Assembly (NCBI RefSeq): GCF_003113265.1
Contig: NZ_PUIV01000035.1
Coordinates: 1-38,136 of the forward strand
DNA from: Methylosinus sporium
GTDB taxonomy: Bacteria > Pseudomonadota > Alphaproteobacteria > Rhizobiales > Beijerinckiaceae
Length of the DNA: 38,136 nt
Direction: 5' to 3'
The notes beneath the pieces were generated by a model. That model worked only from the letters and a program-made list of their open reading frames with translations, had not been told where the DNA came from and made no database searches. Shown piece after piece: positions 1 to 15,000 of this stretch (the stretch's first letter is position 1; each line of letters starts with the position of its first letter). The translations under genes and the position numbers were made by a program.

Positions 1-3000
1 CCGTAATAGCTCGGGGAGCCATAGCCGCCGCTGCCTCCGTGGTTGTCGCCCGTGCCATAGGGACCGCCGACGCCTTGCCCGGCGGAGGTCGTTCCCTGGA
101 AGGTGAACTCGGACGGAAGGCTGCCGTTGGAGCCGCCGCCGCCGCCATAGCCGCCGACTGCGCGAGACCCCGCGCCGCCGGAGCCGCCCGCCGCGCCGCC
201 GCCAGCGCCCGCGGTCTGATCATGCGCGGAGAGATCGAAGGTGACGTTATCGGCGAGTTGGACGTTATTGGCGACATTGAACGACAGAGCATTGGCCCCC
301 GCCGCCGACACTTTGCGGCCGGCAGGCAGGCTGAGGTCGCCGGCGAAATTCACCGAGATCAGGCCGCTATTTGAACCGCTCGCGCTCGCATCGGGCGTTA
401 TGGAGAAGCCGGATCGCACGTCGCCGACATACCACCAGCCGCCATTGCCGAAATCGATAATGTCGTCGACCGCCGCTCCGCCATTATTGTAATCGACCGT
501 GATCTTGCCGGAATTGATCCAGACCCAAGCGCCTGAGTAGACCGTCGTGTCGATCGAGAAATCGCTCGAGATCGTGTAGGTCGGCACGGTCGCCGGCGCA
601 ACGGTCGCGGCCGCATTGGGCAGATCGTCCACCGCGACGATATTGTCGACGAGGATCGAGCCGAAGGGCGTCGACGCGTCCTTCGCGGTCAGCGTCACTC
701 TGTCGAGACCATAGAAGCTCGCCAGCGATGTGTCGAAACGCTGGAAGCCGGCGCCGGCGGCGAGGCTGAGCTCGGCGGTCACTGTCTGTCCGCCGATCGT
801 ATGGCCGCTCAACACGACCACCGCCGTTCCGCTCGGAGCCGTATTGGCGAGCTCGAGCGAATAGAGCGTGAAGCCGTCGCCATTCGGCGTTCCGTCGGCC
901 TTGGCCGCCGCCAGCGTGAGCGCGTCGTCATTCGCGCGCGCCTGCGCCGCCGGGCTGATGGCGTCCGAACGTATCAGGCCGAGCGCGTTGGAGGTCGACA
1001 GCCGGAATCCGTTCGACGCATAGGCGACGTCGCCCTGGTTCAGTCCGTCGAAATTCAGCACCTTGTCGTAATTGCGATAAGTATCGAAATCATTCGCAGG
1101 ATCGGGCTGCGTCACCACGACGAGACCCGATTGCAGCGTGATGCGATTATTATCGATCATGACATTCACATTGGCGGTGGTCGTGGACACGACATCGAGC
1201 GTGTCGGTCCCCGTCTTGCCGCCGAGAATGCGCGTCAGATCGGCGCCGGCGGTCGAGATCACTGAGACCGGCGAGCCGGAGGGAAGCGTCGCGGCCTGAA
1301 GATCCGTGTCGAGCAGCGTCCAGGCGATCGGCGTTGTCGCATTGGCGGAATTATCAATGATGAGCTGCTCCACCGTCTTGTCGAAGGAGGTGAACTGATT
1401 GGCGATCGGCTGCGCCGAAACCTCTACCTGCAACGTATCCTTGCCGGACTGGCCGTCGACGATGGTGCGCGCCGCGCCGACGCTGCGCGCCTCGATGAGA
1501 TCGTCGCCGCCGCCGCCGAACACGCCGAGCACGGTCGCCGGCAGAATGGCGGCGTGGACGTCCAGCGTGAATGTGTCATTGCCGTCGCCGAGCTTGGCGT
1601 CGACCTCGGCCAGAGAGCGGAAGGTGACGTCGCCCACGGTGAGGCCGGAGGCGATTCCCTCGCCGACGACGGCGCCGTCGCGTATCACGCCCGTCGTCGT
1701 GGCGGCCGGCGTTCCCGAGAGATCGACGGTGAGCTTGGCGAAGTCGCCGGCGCCGGTGACGAGCAAGGGCGCGCTAGTTCCGTAGACGATCGCCTCATCG
1801 AGGCCCGCGCCGAGATTGATCGTGGTCGGCCGGCCGGCGCCATGAACGAAAATCTTGTCCACCGCGCCATTGGCGTCGACGACGATCGGCGTCGCCGAGC
1901 CGTTTATGGTGACATTATTGGTGGTCGCGCCGGAGAGAGCGATGGTGGTCGCATCGACGCCCTCGAACTCCACCGGCTGCGCCATTCCGACCGCGGTGAT
2001 GCGGCCGCGCGTCGCCGAAACGGCGTCGAGCGTCAGATTGGAGTCGATCGTCGGGCTCACCGAGAATGCGTCGCCCGCATCGCCGCCGCCACGCGCGAGA
2101 ACATGGCCGCCGATATTGGCGAGGTTCGGCCCCAGCGTGATGGCGTCCGCGCCGGCGCCCGCATCGACGATCGTATCCGTCGAGCTGGCCGCGATCGTCA
2201 TCGCGTCGGCGCCGGAGCCCGCCTTCACCGTCACAGTGGCGAAATCGCCATAGGTGACGCCCACATTCGGATCGACCGCCGTCTGATCGGCTCCGCCCAT
2301 GCCGAAGCCGTAGATCCGATTGCCATTGGCGCCGCCGATGACGCCGACGTTGGCGACCGTATCGCCGTTGTCGTCGACCAGCAGTGTGTCGCCGCCGGCG
2401 CCGCCGTCGAGAATGAGCGCTCCGGCGACGCTATTCACCGTCGCATCCGCTCCCGAGACGATGACGGAGTCGGCGCCGTCGCCGAGGAACAGCGAGGTGA
2501 CGGTCGCAGCCGCGGTGGAGCGCACTGTCGCCGTATCTGCTCCGGCGCCGAGATGCAGCGCCAGCGAGCGAAGATCGCTGTAGACGACCTCGCCCGTCAT
2601 GCCGAAGCCGGCGATCTCGCTGTCGGAGACGGTTCCCGTCACGCCCTGCGCGAAGCCGGAATTGTCGAGATCGAGCGCGGCGAGACCATCGCTCGCGCCC
2701 GTCACGGTCAGCGTTCCGACGATCGTGGCGAGATTGCCGCCGACATTGCTCGTTCCCGTCGGCTCGCCGCTCGCATTGGTCGTCGCGCTCGCGCGGCTGC
2801 CGACGAGGATCACATCCTCGGCGCCGCCCGACGCCACTGTCGCCGGCGCATTGGCGGCGACGCCGCGAATGACGATCGTGTCGCGATCCACGCCGCCGAC
2901 GACCGATACGGCGGCCGCGGCGATCACGCCCTCGAGATCGATGAGCGCGCCGACGCCGGAATCGGCATCGCCGGCGTCACCCGTCAGCGTCGCCGTCTCG

Positions 3001-6000
3001 GCGGCGTTCAACATCGCGCCCACGGCCATGACGATATTGTCGCCGGCGGCGAGCGACACGGCGCCCGTCGTCGCGCTCATGAAGGAGGCCGCGCCGAAGA
3101 TGATATCCTCGCCGATCGCATTGCTGTCATGCGTCGAGAGAAGGATATCGCCGCTCGTCGAAGCGACTGTCGCGACGCCGACGCCGCCCGCGACATCCGC
3201 CGCGACCACATCGCCCTCGGTGGAAGCGGTGAAGGAGTTCGCCGCGCGATCGGCGTCGATGCGCAACGCATCGGCTTTCGCGCCGATCGAGCCGCCGCCC
3301 GCATTGAGAATGAGCGTGGGAGCGCTCACATTGACCGCGACGCCGACGTCGGCGTCGAGGATCGAGCCGGTCGCGGCGAGGCTCACGACCCCGCCCGTGG
3401 AACGCGCCGAGCCGAGCGCGAGATCGCCCGTCTCGCTGACGAAGATTCCATCCCGCGCGAGAGCGTCGAGACGCGTCGAGACCGTGCGGATCGGCGAAGC
3501 GGTGGAGCCGATCGCGCCGTCGGGCACCGACAGCGACAGAGTGGTCGCCTCTATGCGTCCATTCGCATTGGCGACGATATCGCCATTCGCCGTCGAGATC
3601 GACACCGGGCCGAGCGCGTCGAGAATGGCGTCGTTCAGCGTCACCTTGGTGCGCGCGGCGGTCGAAGTGTTGGAGATGGTGACGGCGGTGTGGCCCGGAT
3701 CGGCCGTCGTGACCGGCAGGAAGTCCTTCTTATAGGTCACATCGACGACGACGTTCTGCGCGAAATTGGGCGTCGCCGCCAGCGGATTGATGAGCCCGAT
3801 CCGCACGTCGAAATTCGACGCGTTCTGAATGAGAACGTGATCGAAAGCGGTGAGGAAGGTGATCTTGGGCGCGCCCTTGATCGAATCCTCGCCCGGCGTC
3901 GTGTCATAGCCGGCGGGCGTCGGGTCTTGTCCCCAGCTCGGAATGGAGAAGGTCGCCGTCCCGGCGGCGGTGGAGGTATTGACGATATCGGGCACGATGA
4001 AGACGCCGTTCTGCAGCGTCACCGTGCCTATGCCCTGCTTCTTGACGATATTTCCCGCAGCGTCGATGACGAGCTCGGGAGCCGGCGGGCCGGACAGGAA
4101 CACATCGGCGTTGAAATCGATGGTGCGCTGATAGGCGACGGTCTCCGACGGATGCTCGTCGCCCGTGTCGATCAGCGCTCCATGTGAGCTCGCATCGACG
4201 AAACCCGACACATTGGGCGAGCCATAGGCTTCGACCGTCAGCGCGCGGGTGTGAATGTCGCCGCCGCTCTCCGCCACGACGCGCGTTGTCACGTCGAAAT
4301 CATTCTTCGCATAGCTGTTGGTCGAGGCGCCGAGACCATTGGTCGTGGCGTCGGCGCTCGCGAGGCTGGTGACGGATTCGTGGCGCGCCTTCACATTGAC
4401 CGCGCCGCCGCCATTCACCGAAGCGCCGCTGTGCAGATCGACCAGCGCATCGGATGTAGGGCTGGAGGAGCCCGGCGCCGACTCTGGACGGCTCAATGTC
4501 GCATGCGCCTCGGAATTGGCGCCGAGCGCGCTCGATTCCGCGACGGCGTCGATCTTCAGATCGAGCGTCGTGACGCGCGCGAGAACGTCCAGCTTGCCGC
4601 CGGCGGTCAGCGTCGAAGCGCCGATATCCGTCTTGGTCGCGCCGCCATAGGTCAGATTTCCGGTGACGCGGGTATCGGCGCCGAGACCGCCGGCCGAGGC
4701 GTGCGGCGCGGATTTGCCCGTGCTGGACGTGCGCGATTCGACCGAGAGATCGCCGCCCGCGGCGAGCTGCGCGTTGCCGCCGATCGTCGTCGTCGTCGCA
4801 TCGGAGGCGTTGACGGTCGAGGTGGCGCCGATGACGGAGACGATCGCGCCTGCGCCGCCGTCGCCATCCGCCTTCGCATAATTGGTGGAGTCGGCGAGCA
4901 CGGTGAGACTCGTTCCCGCCGCAATATGGGCGCCGGCTCCGACGCTCACGCTATTGGCGTTCTTCAGAGTGCTGGTGGCGCCGCCCTCTATGACGGTGGC
5001 GCCGCCATAATTGCCGGCGTCGCCAGTCGCGAAGGAGGTCGTGCTCGTCACCGATTGCACCGAGGCCGATTGCGTGGCGGCGATATCGGCGCCGTCGTCG
5101 ATGGCGACGGTCATCGTCGGATCGATCTCCAGCTCTATGTCGAGCCCTTGGCCGCTCGCTATGCCGCCGCCGGCCGCATAGCCGCGCAGCTTGACCGATG
5201 TGGTCTGCATGGCCTTGACATCCATCGCGCAGCTGCGGATGACCGCCCGCTTGCCGACGCCGACCGCCATGATCGGCGCGAATTTGGCCTGCGCGATCAC
5301 CACGCCGACCGCTATGCCGCCGATGGCGCCGCCATCGATCTCGAGATTGTTCGCAGTGGTCGTGCTGGTTCCGTGAACATCGACCTCGCCGCCGGCGTAG
5401 ACGGCCGCGTCGTCGCCGATCCGCGCGGCGACCGCGCCATTCACGGTGATGAGCGTCGCGCCCGCAGCGGCACCGATGATGCCGCCGCCTATGGCGATGC
5501 CCATGGGCTGATTGGCGTCGAGCGGATTGACCGTGACCGTGCGCTGCGCGTCGATCGTCACATCGCCGACGATCTGTGCCGCATTGGAGCCGATCTGCGT
5601 GAACCTGCCGACGATCGCCTGCGACGTTCCCGCGATGGTGAGCTTGCCGACCGCGGCGCCGAGACCGGCGACGCCGGCGACAGACCAGGCGCCGTCGGCG
5701 AGGAAATGATTCACATTGGCGATGGATTTGACGCTGACGTCGCGGAAGCCCGTGACGATCGTCGCATCCACGAGCGAGGAGGCCTCGATCGTCGAGGAAT
5801 CGTCATGCGAGGCGCCGGGCGTCGCCCCCAGCATGGCGCGCGCGGAGCTGTTGTCGTCGATGAGCGACACGGCGCCGCCCAGCGAGACGAAGCCGCTGAC
5901 CGCGCCGGCGAAGCCCAGCACATGCGCGTTGGAGTCGAGATTGGCGGAGACGGTGAGCACGCCAGCGGCGGGATCGAGCCCGGTGATCGTCGTCTGCGGC

Positions 6001-9000
6001 GCGATGAATGCCGTCGAATCCGCATCTATGCTCACGACGCCGAGACCGACGCCGAGCGCCGCGGCGCCGCCCGCCACGCCGCCGGCGCGCGCCGTGAGAT
6101 CGAGCGCTTGCCGCGAGATCACGTCGAGATTGCCGGTCGCTATGTCCGCATATTGCAGAATGCCGGCGGTCGTGCCGCTGGTGACGCCGCTCGTCGCCTT
6201 GGTCGCCGAATTCACCCTGCCAGCCGGCGTGTTCGCCGTCGAAGCGCTCCGCGCCATATTGGCGATCTGCGCATTGCCCGCCGCGAGATTATGCGCGGAG
6301 CCGCTGGCGCCGGCCGCGTCTATGTCGATCGCATGGCCCGCCTGCGCATCCTCATAAGAGGCCGCGAGATTCACCAGTTGCGGATGCGCGCTGTCGATGA
6401 TGACGAAATAGACCTCGCCGTCCTTCAGCCCCTTTATCGCATTGCCGCCGCCAGCGTCATAGACGACGGCGTCGCCGGTCTTCAGCCCGCGATCGGCTCC
6501 GAGATCGATCGTGTCGGCTGCGCTGTTCACTTTCTGCGCCGGATCGAAGGTCGCCGATGACGCGTCGCTCGTCTGCATGCGGCCGGACAATGTGCCGACA
6601 GTGCTCTCGACGAAAGAGAGCACTGTCGAATTATCGCCGCTCAGCGCCGAGGAGGAGCCGCCCGAGGTCGAATAGCTATCGGTAAAATTGCCGCCGACGG
6701 AATAGACGACGATGCCGCCGCCGAGGCCGACGAGGCCGGCGCCGGCGCTGATGGCGTTGGCGTTGACGATCCAGCGCGAGAGCGCGAACACATCCGTGTC
6801 GCCCTTGGCGCGCACGCTCGCCGCGCCGATCAGCGCCTGCGTGTCATTGCGCAGCACGCCGACGTCCACAGAGGCGCCGACGCCGGCGCCGAGGCTGGCG
6901 CCGAGCCCGCCCGCGAAATTGAGGAGATCGAGCTTATTGGTCGCGGCGACGATGACGCTCTGCGAATTGGCGGCGGTCGCGGCGGTGTTCTGATTGATCT
7001 GCGCGCCGTCGCCGATCATCGCAAGCGTGTCGGAATCGACGAGCTCGACCGTCACCGAGCCCGCTATGCCGGCATAGGCGCCGGCGCCGAGGCTGGCGCC
7101 GACCGACACGATTTTTTCCGATGTCGCCGCGAGAACGGCGACGCCACGCGCGGTCTTCTGCGAAAAGCCGCCATTGCTCGAATAGGTCCCGTCCGGCGCG
7201 TCGGAGATGAAGGAGGCGCTATTGGCGTAGGCGTCGACGATCGCATGATCGTCGATAGTCGCCATCGTCGTCTTCTCGATCGAGGTGACGTCGACGGCGC
7301 CCGCGCCGCCGCCGGAGCCTATGCCGACGCCCACGGCGCCGCCGATCGCATAAGTCGTCGTGTCGTCCTTGGCGGCGACCAGAACATCGCCCACCGCCGA
7401 CACGCGCACGCGGCCGGAGATGGACGCGATCGTCGATGTGTCGATGACGACCACCGCGGCCGAGCCGGCCAAGGCGACCTCTCCCGAAGCAGCAATGCCG
7501 GCGGCGATGCTGAGCACATCCGTCACCGCATGGGAAACGACGGCGACATCGCCCGCGGCGTTGACGATCGTGTCGTGAGCATTGCCCGTGGTCGCGCCCT
7601 GCACGAAGGCTTCCGTCGCGCCTTTCAGCACGGGCGCGGCGAAGGCCGGAGCCACGGAGAAACCTCCCGAGCCCGCGAGGCCGCCGCCGATCGCGAGGCC
7701 ATTATAGGCGCGGCCCGCCGCGACCAGCACATTTTGTCCCGCGCCCGCGCCCGTATCCTCATCCGCATTTATGCGTGCGCCCTGGCCGATATGCGCGAGC
7801 GTGTCGATCTCATGCACGCTCACCGAGCCGGCGAGCGCGCCCGATCCTTCGCCGGCGATGGCGACGCCGACGCCGGCGCTGGTCAGATCATTGACGCTGA
7901 CCGCGACGATGATCACGCCCGATTGCGTGGCGACGAGCGGCTTGCGATCACGATTATTCGCGAGCGTCGGATCGTTGAAATTCTTATTGCTGATCGACGG
8001 AACGCCGGTGCTGTTCAGCGTCTGCACGACATGGCGCGCAGTGGCGGCGACGCCCGTGTCGACGAGATCGATTCTATGGCCGTTCAGCGCGTCGGCCTTA
8101 TTCGCCGCGAGCGCGAAATGATTGTCGTCGATACGAATGACGTAATAATGCCCACCCGTCTGCAGACCGCCGAGCGCCAGCGACTGGCCAGTGTAGATGA
8201 CTTCCTGGCCCGTGCTGAAGCCATGCCCGGCGACATGCATCGCATCGGCGCCGTAATCGACGGCGGAGGTCGCGAAATCCTTGTAGACGCCCTGCTGCTG
8301 CGCATTGGCGGTCGCAGGCGGCGCGCCGAACTCGCCCGTATCGGCGACGATTCCGCTCTTGCCGGATTTCGCCAGCGCCGTCACCGAAGCGCCGGCGGCG
8401 ATATAGGCCTCGGTCGTCTTCTTCACATAGCCGACGCCCGCGGCGATTCCGCCGGCGCCTGTACCCGCGGCGGCGATATTGCCGGACACTTGATCGAGCG
8501 TCGTGTCGTCCTCGGCCGAAACCAGAACATTGCCATCCGAACGCACGACGGCGCCCGCATCAATGTGCGCCTTGCCGGCGAGGTCGAGCACGGAGACGCC
8601 GGTGGTCAACCCGCCCGCGCCCGTGCTGGCGCCGGCGACAGCCGCCGAAACCGAGGTGACCGTCATGTCGCCCTGAGCATTGACGATCACATTATCGCCG
8701 CCCTTGGCCGTCGCGCCGGCGCCGATATAGGCTTCGAGGCGGCGCTTCACATAGCCGGCGTCCGCGCCCGCGCCAATGCCGACCTCGCTGCCAGCGATGG
8801 CGCCGGCGACTCCGACCAGCGACAAATGTCCGTGCGAGACAATATCGACATCGTGATCCGAATGCAGGCCCGCGCCCGCGGCCGGCGTCACGCTCGGCGC
8901 GTCCTCGAAGGCGAGCGCGCTCACATCGATATAGGTGAGGGTGAGCGCGCCGGCGCCGGCGCCGTCACCCGCGAAGGCGCCGCCGACGCCGATGATGACG

Positions 9001-12000
9001 ACGGATTCTCCAGCGTTCGCCTCGATCGAAAGGCCGCGTCGCGACTGGCCGCCGACATCCGTGAAAGCCGCGCCGGCACCGCCGGCCGAAAGAGTCGCGG
9101 CGCCGTCGACATAGGCTTTGGTCGTGTCGAGAATGGTGACGTTGGTCGCCGCGAGGCCGACGCCCACATCGCCGCCGGCGGCGAGGCCGCCCGCTATGGC
9201 GACGATATTGGCCGTGTCATCGGCGGTCACGCGCAGATTATTGCGCGCCGAAAGATTGGACGTCGCGCCGACCACGGCCGCCGTCACCGTATTGTCGATG
9301 ACGTTGATCGACAGCGAGCTGGCGAAGGAAACATTGTCGCCGCCGGCGCCGCCGAGCGTGAGCGAATGGATCGCCGCCGTCTCCTCGGCGTCGATGATAG
9401 CGTCGCCATTCGAGTCGATGGTCGAGCCGTCGACCTTCGCCGTCACCTGATTGGCGATGTAATTGGCGCTGATCGCTGCACCCACGGCGCTTCCAGAGCT
9501 GGAAATGGCGACGCCGCCGGTCAGCGCGTTGATCGTCGACTCGTCGCTCGCGCGCACGCTCACCGAGCCGCCGGCCCCGGCCGTCGTGCGCAGCGTGGAG
9601 CTGTTGGAAACGACCGCCTCGATGGTGTTGTAGACGCCATTGACCGAAAGGCTCGCGCCGACCGTCGCGCCATTGCCTTTCGAGCCGCCCACTGCGGCGG
9701 CCGCAATCTTGCCGGCGACGGAAATCGGCCCGTCCTGCGTCGAATGCGCGATCAGGCTGATCCCGCCCGCTCCCGCGGTGATGCTGGAATTGTCGACCGT
9801 GGCGCGCACTTGCAGCGCGATCTGATTCCAGCCGAGGCCGACGCCATAGGCCTGCCCCTGCGATCCGACGCCGAGCGCGCCAGCGACCGCATAGATGACC
9901 GAATTGTCCTTGGCTTCGAGCGAGACGCCCGAGGCGATCACATCGGCGTTCTGGATCGTCGCGAGAATCGGCGCGGAATTGTCGCGGCCGAATATCTTCT
10001 CGTCGGTCGAAATGATATTTATGCCGAGCGTGAAAGCCACGGCCTTGCTGTCCACGCCGCCGCCAGTCGCAATGCCCAGCGAAACGGCGAAAGCCCATAG
10101 TGTCTGATCGTCGATCGCGAGGATCGACAGATCGCCGCCGAGCGTCAGCGCGCTCCGACGCTTCTCGCCGAGCACGCCGGCGATCGTGTTGGCGCTGAGC
10201 TGATTGAAGCCGAGCGAGGCGCCGACGCCCTTGGCTCCTGCCGTATAGCTGGCGCCGCCGCCGATGGCGATGAGCTGCGCCTCGTCCCGCGCGGTGAGCG
10301 CCGCATTGCCATTGGCGCTGACCTTGGCGCCGTCGATCGTCGCCTTTGTGGTGTCGACAATGCGATTGACGGAGACCGAGCCGGCGAAAGCGTCGCCCTG
10401 CTCATTGGTGTTGGCGGAGACGGCGGCGGAGAAGCTCGCCAACGTGCCGCCGCGCGTCGCTTTCAGCGAGATTTCATCGCGCGTCGCGAGCGCCGCCGCA
10501 TGGCTGGCGATGACGAGCCCATTGGCGTCCGGCGCGCCGGAAACATCATCGGCGATGAAAGCTTCCGTATCCGCCGTGAGCTGATTGAACGCGAAAGCGC
10601 CGCCGATCGTCGTTCCGCCGCCGAGACCCGTGCCGGCGTTGACGGAAACCGCGACGCCGCCGACGATGGCGACGATCGTCTGCGTATTATCGGCGGTGAG
10701 CGACAATGTTCCGACCGACAGCGCACCGCGCGCATTTATGTAGGCGAGATCGGTGTCGCGAATGAAATTGATTCCGGCGCTGCCGGCGACGCCATAGCCG
10801 CTCTTGGGCTTGGGCGCCTCCTCGAACAGCGCGGGAAGCGAAATGCCGTCAAGCGGATCATTCGCCGAGGAGCCGAGATTTTGCGGCGCGCCCTGCGGAC
10901 CGGTCAGCACAGTCGCCGTGCCGACGACTCCGACGACGACGCCCGTCGTCGTGGCCGAGAGAGACGTGTCGCCGACATTCATCGACACGGCCCCGACGGG
11001 CGTCGCATTCGGATCGCCGCCCTTGCTAGGATCAGCGCCGATAAAGGCGAAGACCTTGCGCTCGACGTCATTGACGAGCGCCGACATTCCAAGACCATTC
11101 GAGCCCTTGCCGGCGACGATGATCGTTCCCGCGATCTCCACCTCGGTTCCGCCCGTCGTCGCGGCGATGTCCACGCCGCCGCCGCCGGTGACCGTCGGCC
11201 CGAAGCTCGCCGTCGCGACCAGCCCGGCCTCGACGTCGCTGCGTTGGCGCAGTGCGAGCCCGTTGCCGGCGAAGGCGAATTGGCCGCCATCATCCGTCTT
11301 GCCGCCCGACTGCGCGATGGCGAGACGGAAAATATCCTCGGTCGCATGGATGGTCAGCGCGCCGCTCGCGCCAATGCCGACCTTGGCGTCGCCTTCTATC
11401 CGCGCATAGACGGTGTTTTCTATATCATCGACGAGAATGGAGCCGCCGATCGCCTTGGAGCCCGAGCGACCGAAGACATCGACCACATCGCCGCCGCGCA
11501 GCAGCTCGCCGGCTTTCTTATTCTCGAATTTCGCCTTGCCGAACGGGCTTTCGCTCAGCGACCATTTGCCGATGCCCGCCATTTCGGCGAATTGCATCAT
11601 CACATCGGCCATGACAGTGACCGATTGCGTCGCCGCGGGATTATATCCCGCCGATGGCGGCGACTGATTGATGCGGGCGCCGGACTGAACGACCGCCGTG
11701 CTGTGGTCGATATAGACATTCACGGCGATGGAGCCGGAAACGGACGTCGCCTGCGTGTCCTGGGCCTTGGCGCGCGCCATCACCCAAGTGTTCATGAATT
11801 TCGAGCTGACGCCGAATGTGCCGTCCAGAAGATCGGTCAATCCGCTGACGCCGCGCGTGACGATGTCTTGCGGAATGCCGAGAACGAGATCGAGCGGATT
11901 GATGAGGAATGGATAGGAGAGCGAGGATGCGACCTTCACCGTCTCGCCGGCGTCGATGATCGTGTTCCCAGCGATGATCGCATTGGCGTCGTTGAGATAG

Positions 12001-15000
12001 ACGCCGACAGCGAAAGAGAGATCGACCGCTACCGCGGTCGTCGATTTCGTCTTCGATTTCGAGACGTCCGATTGCGAGATGAGCTGCGTGCGCTGCGTGC
12101 TCGTCGCCAGCGCTTCGACATTGTGATCGGTCTGCAGCGTCGTCGGCTTGGCGGCGGTCGCGTTCTTGCCGATCGTCGCTTCGACATCATTGATGACGAC
12201 ATTGACGGCGATGGCGCCGCCGGCGCTCAGCCCGTCATTGGTGATGTCCTTTGTGACGTCCTTGCCCGTGTTCGGATCAGTGACCGTCTTCTTGCCGCTC
12301 GTCGCAGACGCCTGGCCGAAAATCGTCGCGAGCGCGATGTCGGGCTTGGACAAGATGTCCTTATATTTCGTCGGATTGAACTTTCCGCCGACTTCCGGCT
12401 TGGCCTTGCCGCGCGTCTGCGAGTCGAGGATCGCCTGAACGCCTATGCCGATCGTGTTCGTGCTCGCCGCCAGAGCGTGATCGGCGCCCTTGCCGTCGCT
12501 GGTCAGATCGATCGGCTTGACCGCGGAGACCTCGCTCGCGTCCTCGACGAGACGGATGTGATTGTCGTCGACCTTGACGACATAATATTGCTCGCCCGCG
12601 GTGAGGCCGCGGATCTCGCGGTCGCCGGCGGTGAGGTCATGCACATTGCCTTGCGACGCTTGATAGACGCGATCCTCGGCGATGACATGCATGGACGCCG
12701 CGCCCGGATCGGCCAGCGTGACCAGCGCGCCGGTGGTGGCGTCGCGCAGCTCGAAGGAATCGGCGTCGACGACGACGAGCTTATACTGATGACCGCTCTG
12801 CAATCCGCCGACGGCATGGGCGCCGAGCGTCTCCAGCGAGGCGTAGTCGACGAGCAGCGGATCGGCCGCAGTCGCGACGAATCCGTGGCTCTGCAGGTAG
12901 ATCCGATTTGTCGTCGTGTCGATGCGCGCCAGCGTGACGCTCGCCGTCGTTTGCGTCGCGGCATTGACGAAGCTGTGCGCGCCGAGCGCGGCGCCTTGCG
13001 CCACGGAGACGAGGACGCCGTTCGTATCCTTCAGCTGGAACAGATCGTCGCTGACCTTCTGCACCATATAGACGGCGCCGCTCGTCAGTCCGCCGATCGG
13101 CGTGCTTCCGCCTGCGTCATAGGTGACCTGATCGCCGCTCGAGAAGCCGTGTCCGGCGATATGAATCGTCTTCGCCGTGGCGTCGATCGCGTCGAGCTCG
13201 AAGGCGCGCGACAGCGTCGTCGATTTGGTCGGGTCGACGGCATAGATGACGGCGTCGCCGCTCTTGAAGCCGTGATTGGCGATGGCGATCGTGTCGAGCG
13301 AGCCGTCGACAGCCGTGCTCGGGTCGAAGCTCTTCACGGCGCCGATATAGGCGAACGCATGTGTGGCTGCGGAGCCGGGATCGGTCAGAGTGATCCGGGC
13401 ATTCGTCTGCGCGTCGCGCAATTCGAACGTATCGGCGTCGGTGGCGACCAGTTTATATTGATGCGCCGCCTGCACGCCGCCGAGCGGCACATCATCTTCA
13501 GAGAGCGAATCATAGGTCACGTCGACCGGCGTTCCGATCGCGAAGCCGTGATTTTTGACGTGAATGCGGCCATTGGCGTCCACTCTCGCGAGCGTGACCT
13601 CGGCCTTCTTATTGTCGGACGCGCGCGTGAAGCTCTGCGTTCCGAGCGCCGAGCCCTGGGCGATCTGAACGACATTGCCAGAACTGTCCTTCAGACGGAA
13701 GCTCGCATCATCGACCCTGTCGACCGTATAGACGGCTTTATCGGCGAGGCCGGTGATCGCCGTGGCGCCGCCGGCGTCATAGGAGACCTGATCGCCCGTC
13801 TCGAAGCCGTGCGCGGCGATATGAATCGCATCCGCGCTCGGATCGATGGCGTCTATGTCGAACAGCTTGGCTTTGACGGCGTTCAGCGTCTGCGTCGCGG
13901 TGGGATCGACGCTCGATGGGTCGAGATCGATCGATGGCTCCTTGGAGAGCTGGATATGGTCCTGATCGACGACGATGACGTAATAGGTCTTGCCCTTCTC
14001 GAGCCCGCCGACCGCATCGCTCTGCTGGCCCTGCACCGCGAGAACGGTGGAGCCGGCGACCGATGTGTTGACGAGATAGGGCGTGTAGACGACGGCCTGG
14101 CCATTGGCGAAGCCATGCTTGGGAAGCGTGATGATGTCGGTGGAAGGATCGACGCCGCCGACCGGATCGAAGGTCTTCGTGTCTTCGCTTTCGCTCGCGG
14201 CCGTGCCCGCCGCCTTGATCGTTCCGTCGAGCGAGGCCTTCACCGTCCCGAATTCGAAGGCGAGCGCCACGCCGACGCCGGCGCGGCCGTCGATGGCGCT
14301 GATCGTGCTAGCGTCCGGCGTCGTCTTGGTCGCGCCATTGGCGATGACATTGACATTGCCGCTATGCGAGGTGATCGCCGCATCGACGCCCACGGTCGCC
14401 AACGCCGTTAGATCCGTATGCGCTATGGCGATGGCGATGGACGAGGCGTTCGGATCGACCGTGCCGACGATGTTGGAGGAGGCGCGCGCGACCGTCTTTG
14501 TCGCGGTCGAGCCCTTGGCCGTGATGGTGATGCTGCCACTGGCGTCGATGGTGGTGGAGCCGCCGATATTCGCCTCGACGTCGCTCTGCGCGAGGCCATA
14601 GCCGCCGGCGAATTCGAGGCCCGTATATTTCGCGAGGCCGCCGCTGCCGAGCGCCGAGGCGATCGCGAACACTTGCGTGTCGACCTTGGTTTCCGCCTTT
14701 ATGTCGACGGTTCCCTCGGCGATGATCGTCGCGTCGTCGACATTGATCTTGGCGTCGGCGCCGCGCAGAATCACCGAGAGATCGATGCCCGTCGCGGCGC
14801 TGAGCACGACGCCCGGAATCTGCCCCAGCAAGCTCGTCAGCGAGCCGGTGAAGCCGGCGGCCGACGCCGGCGCGTCGCTGTTGAGATTTACGTCCTTTGC
14901 GGTGGCGTTCACCTTGAACGAACCGCCACGCAGGGTCGCGCCCTGAATGTCGATGGCGGCGTCCTTCGCCGTGAAATCGCCCGGCCAGATGACGAGACGC

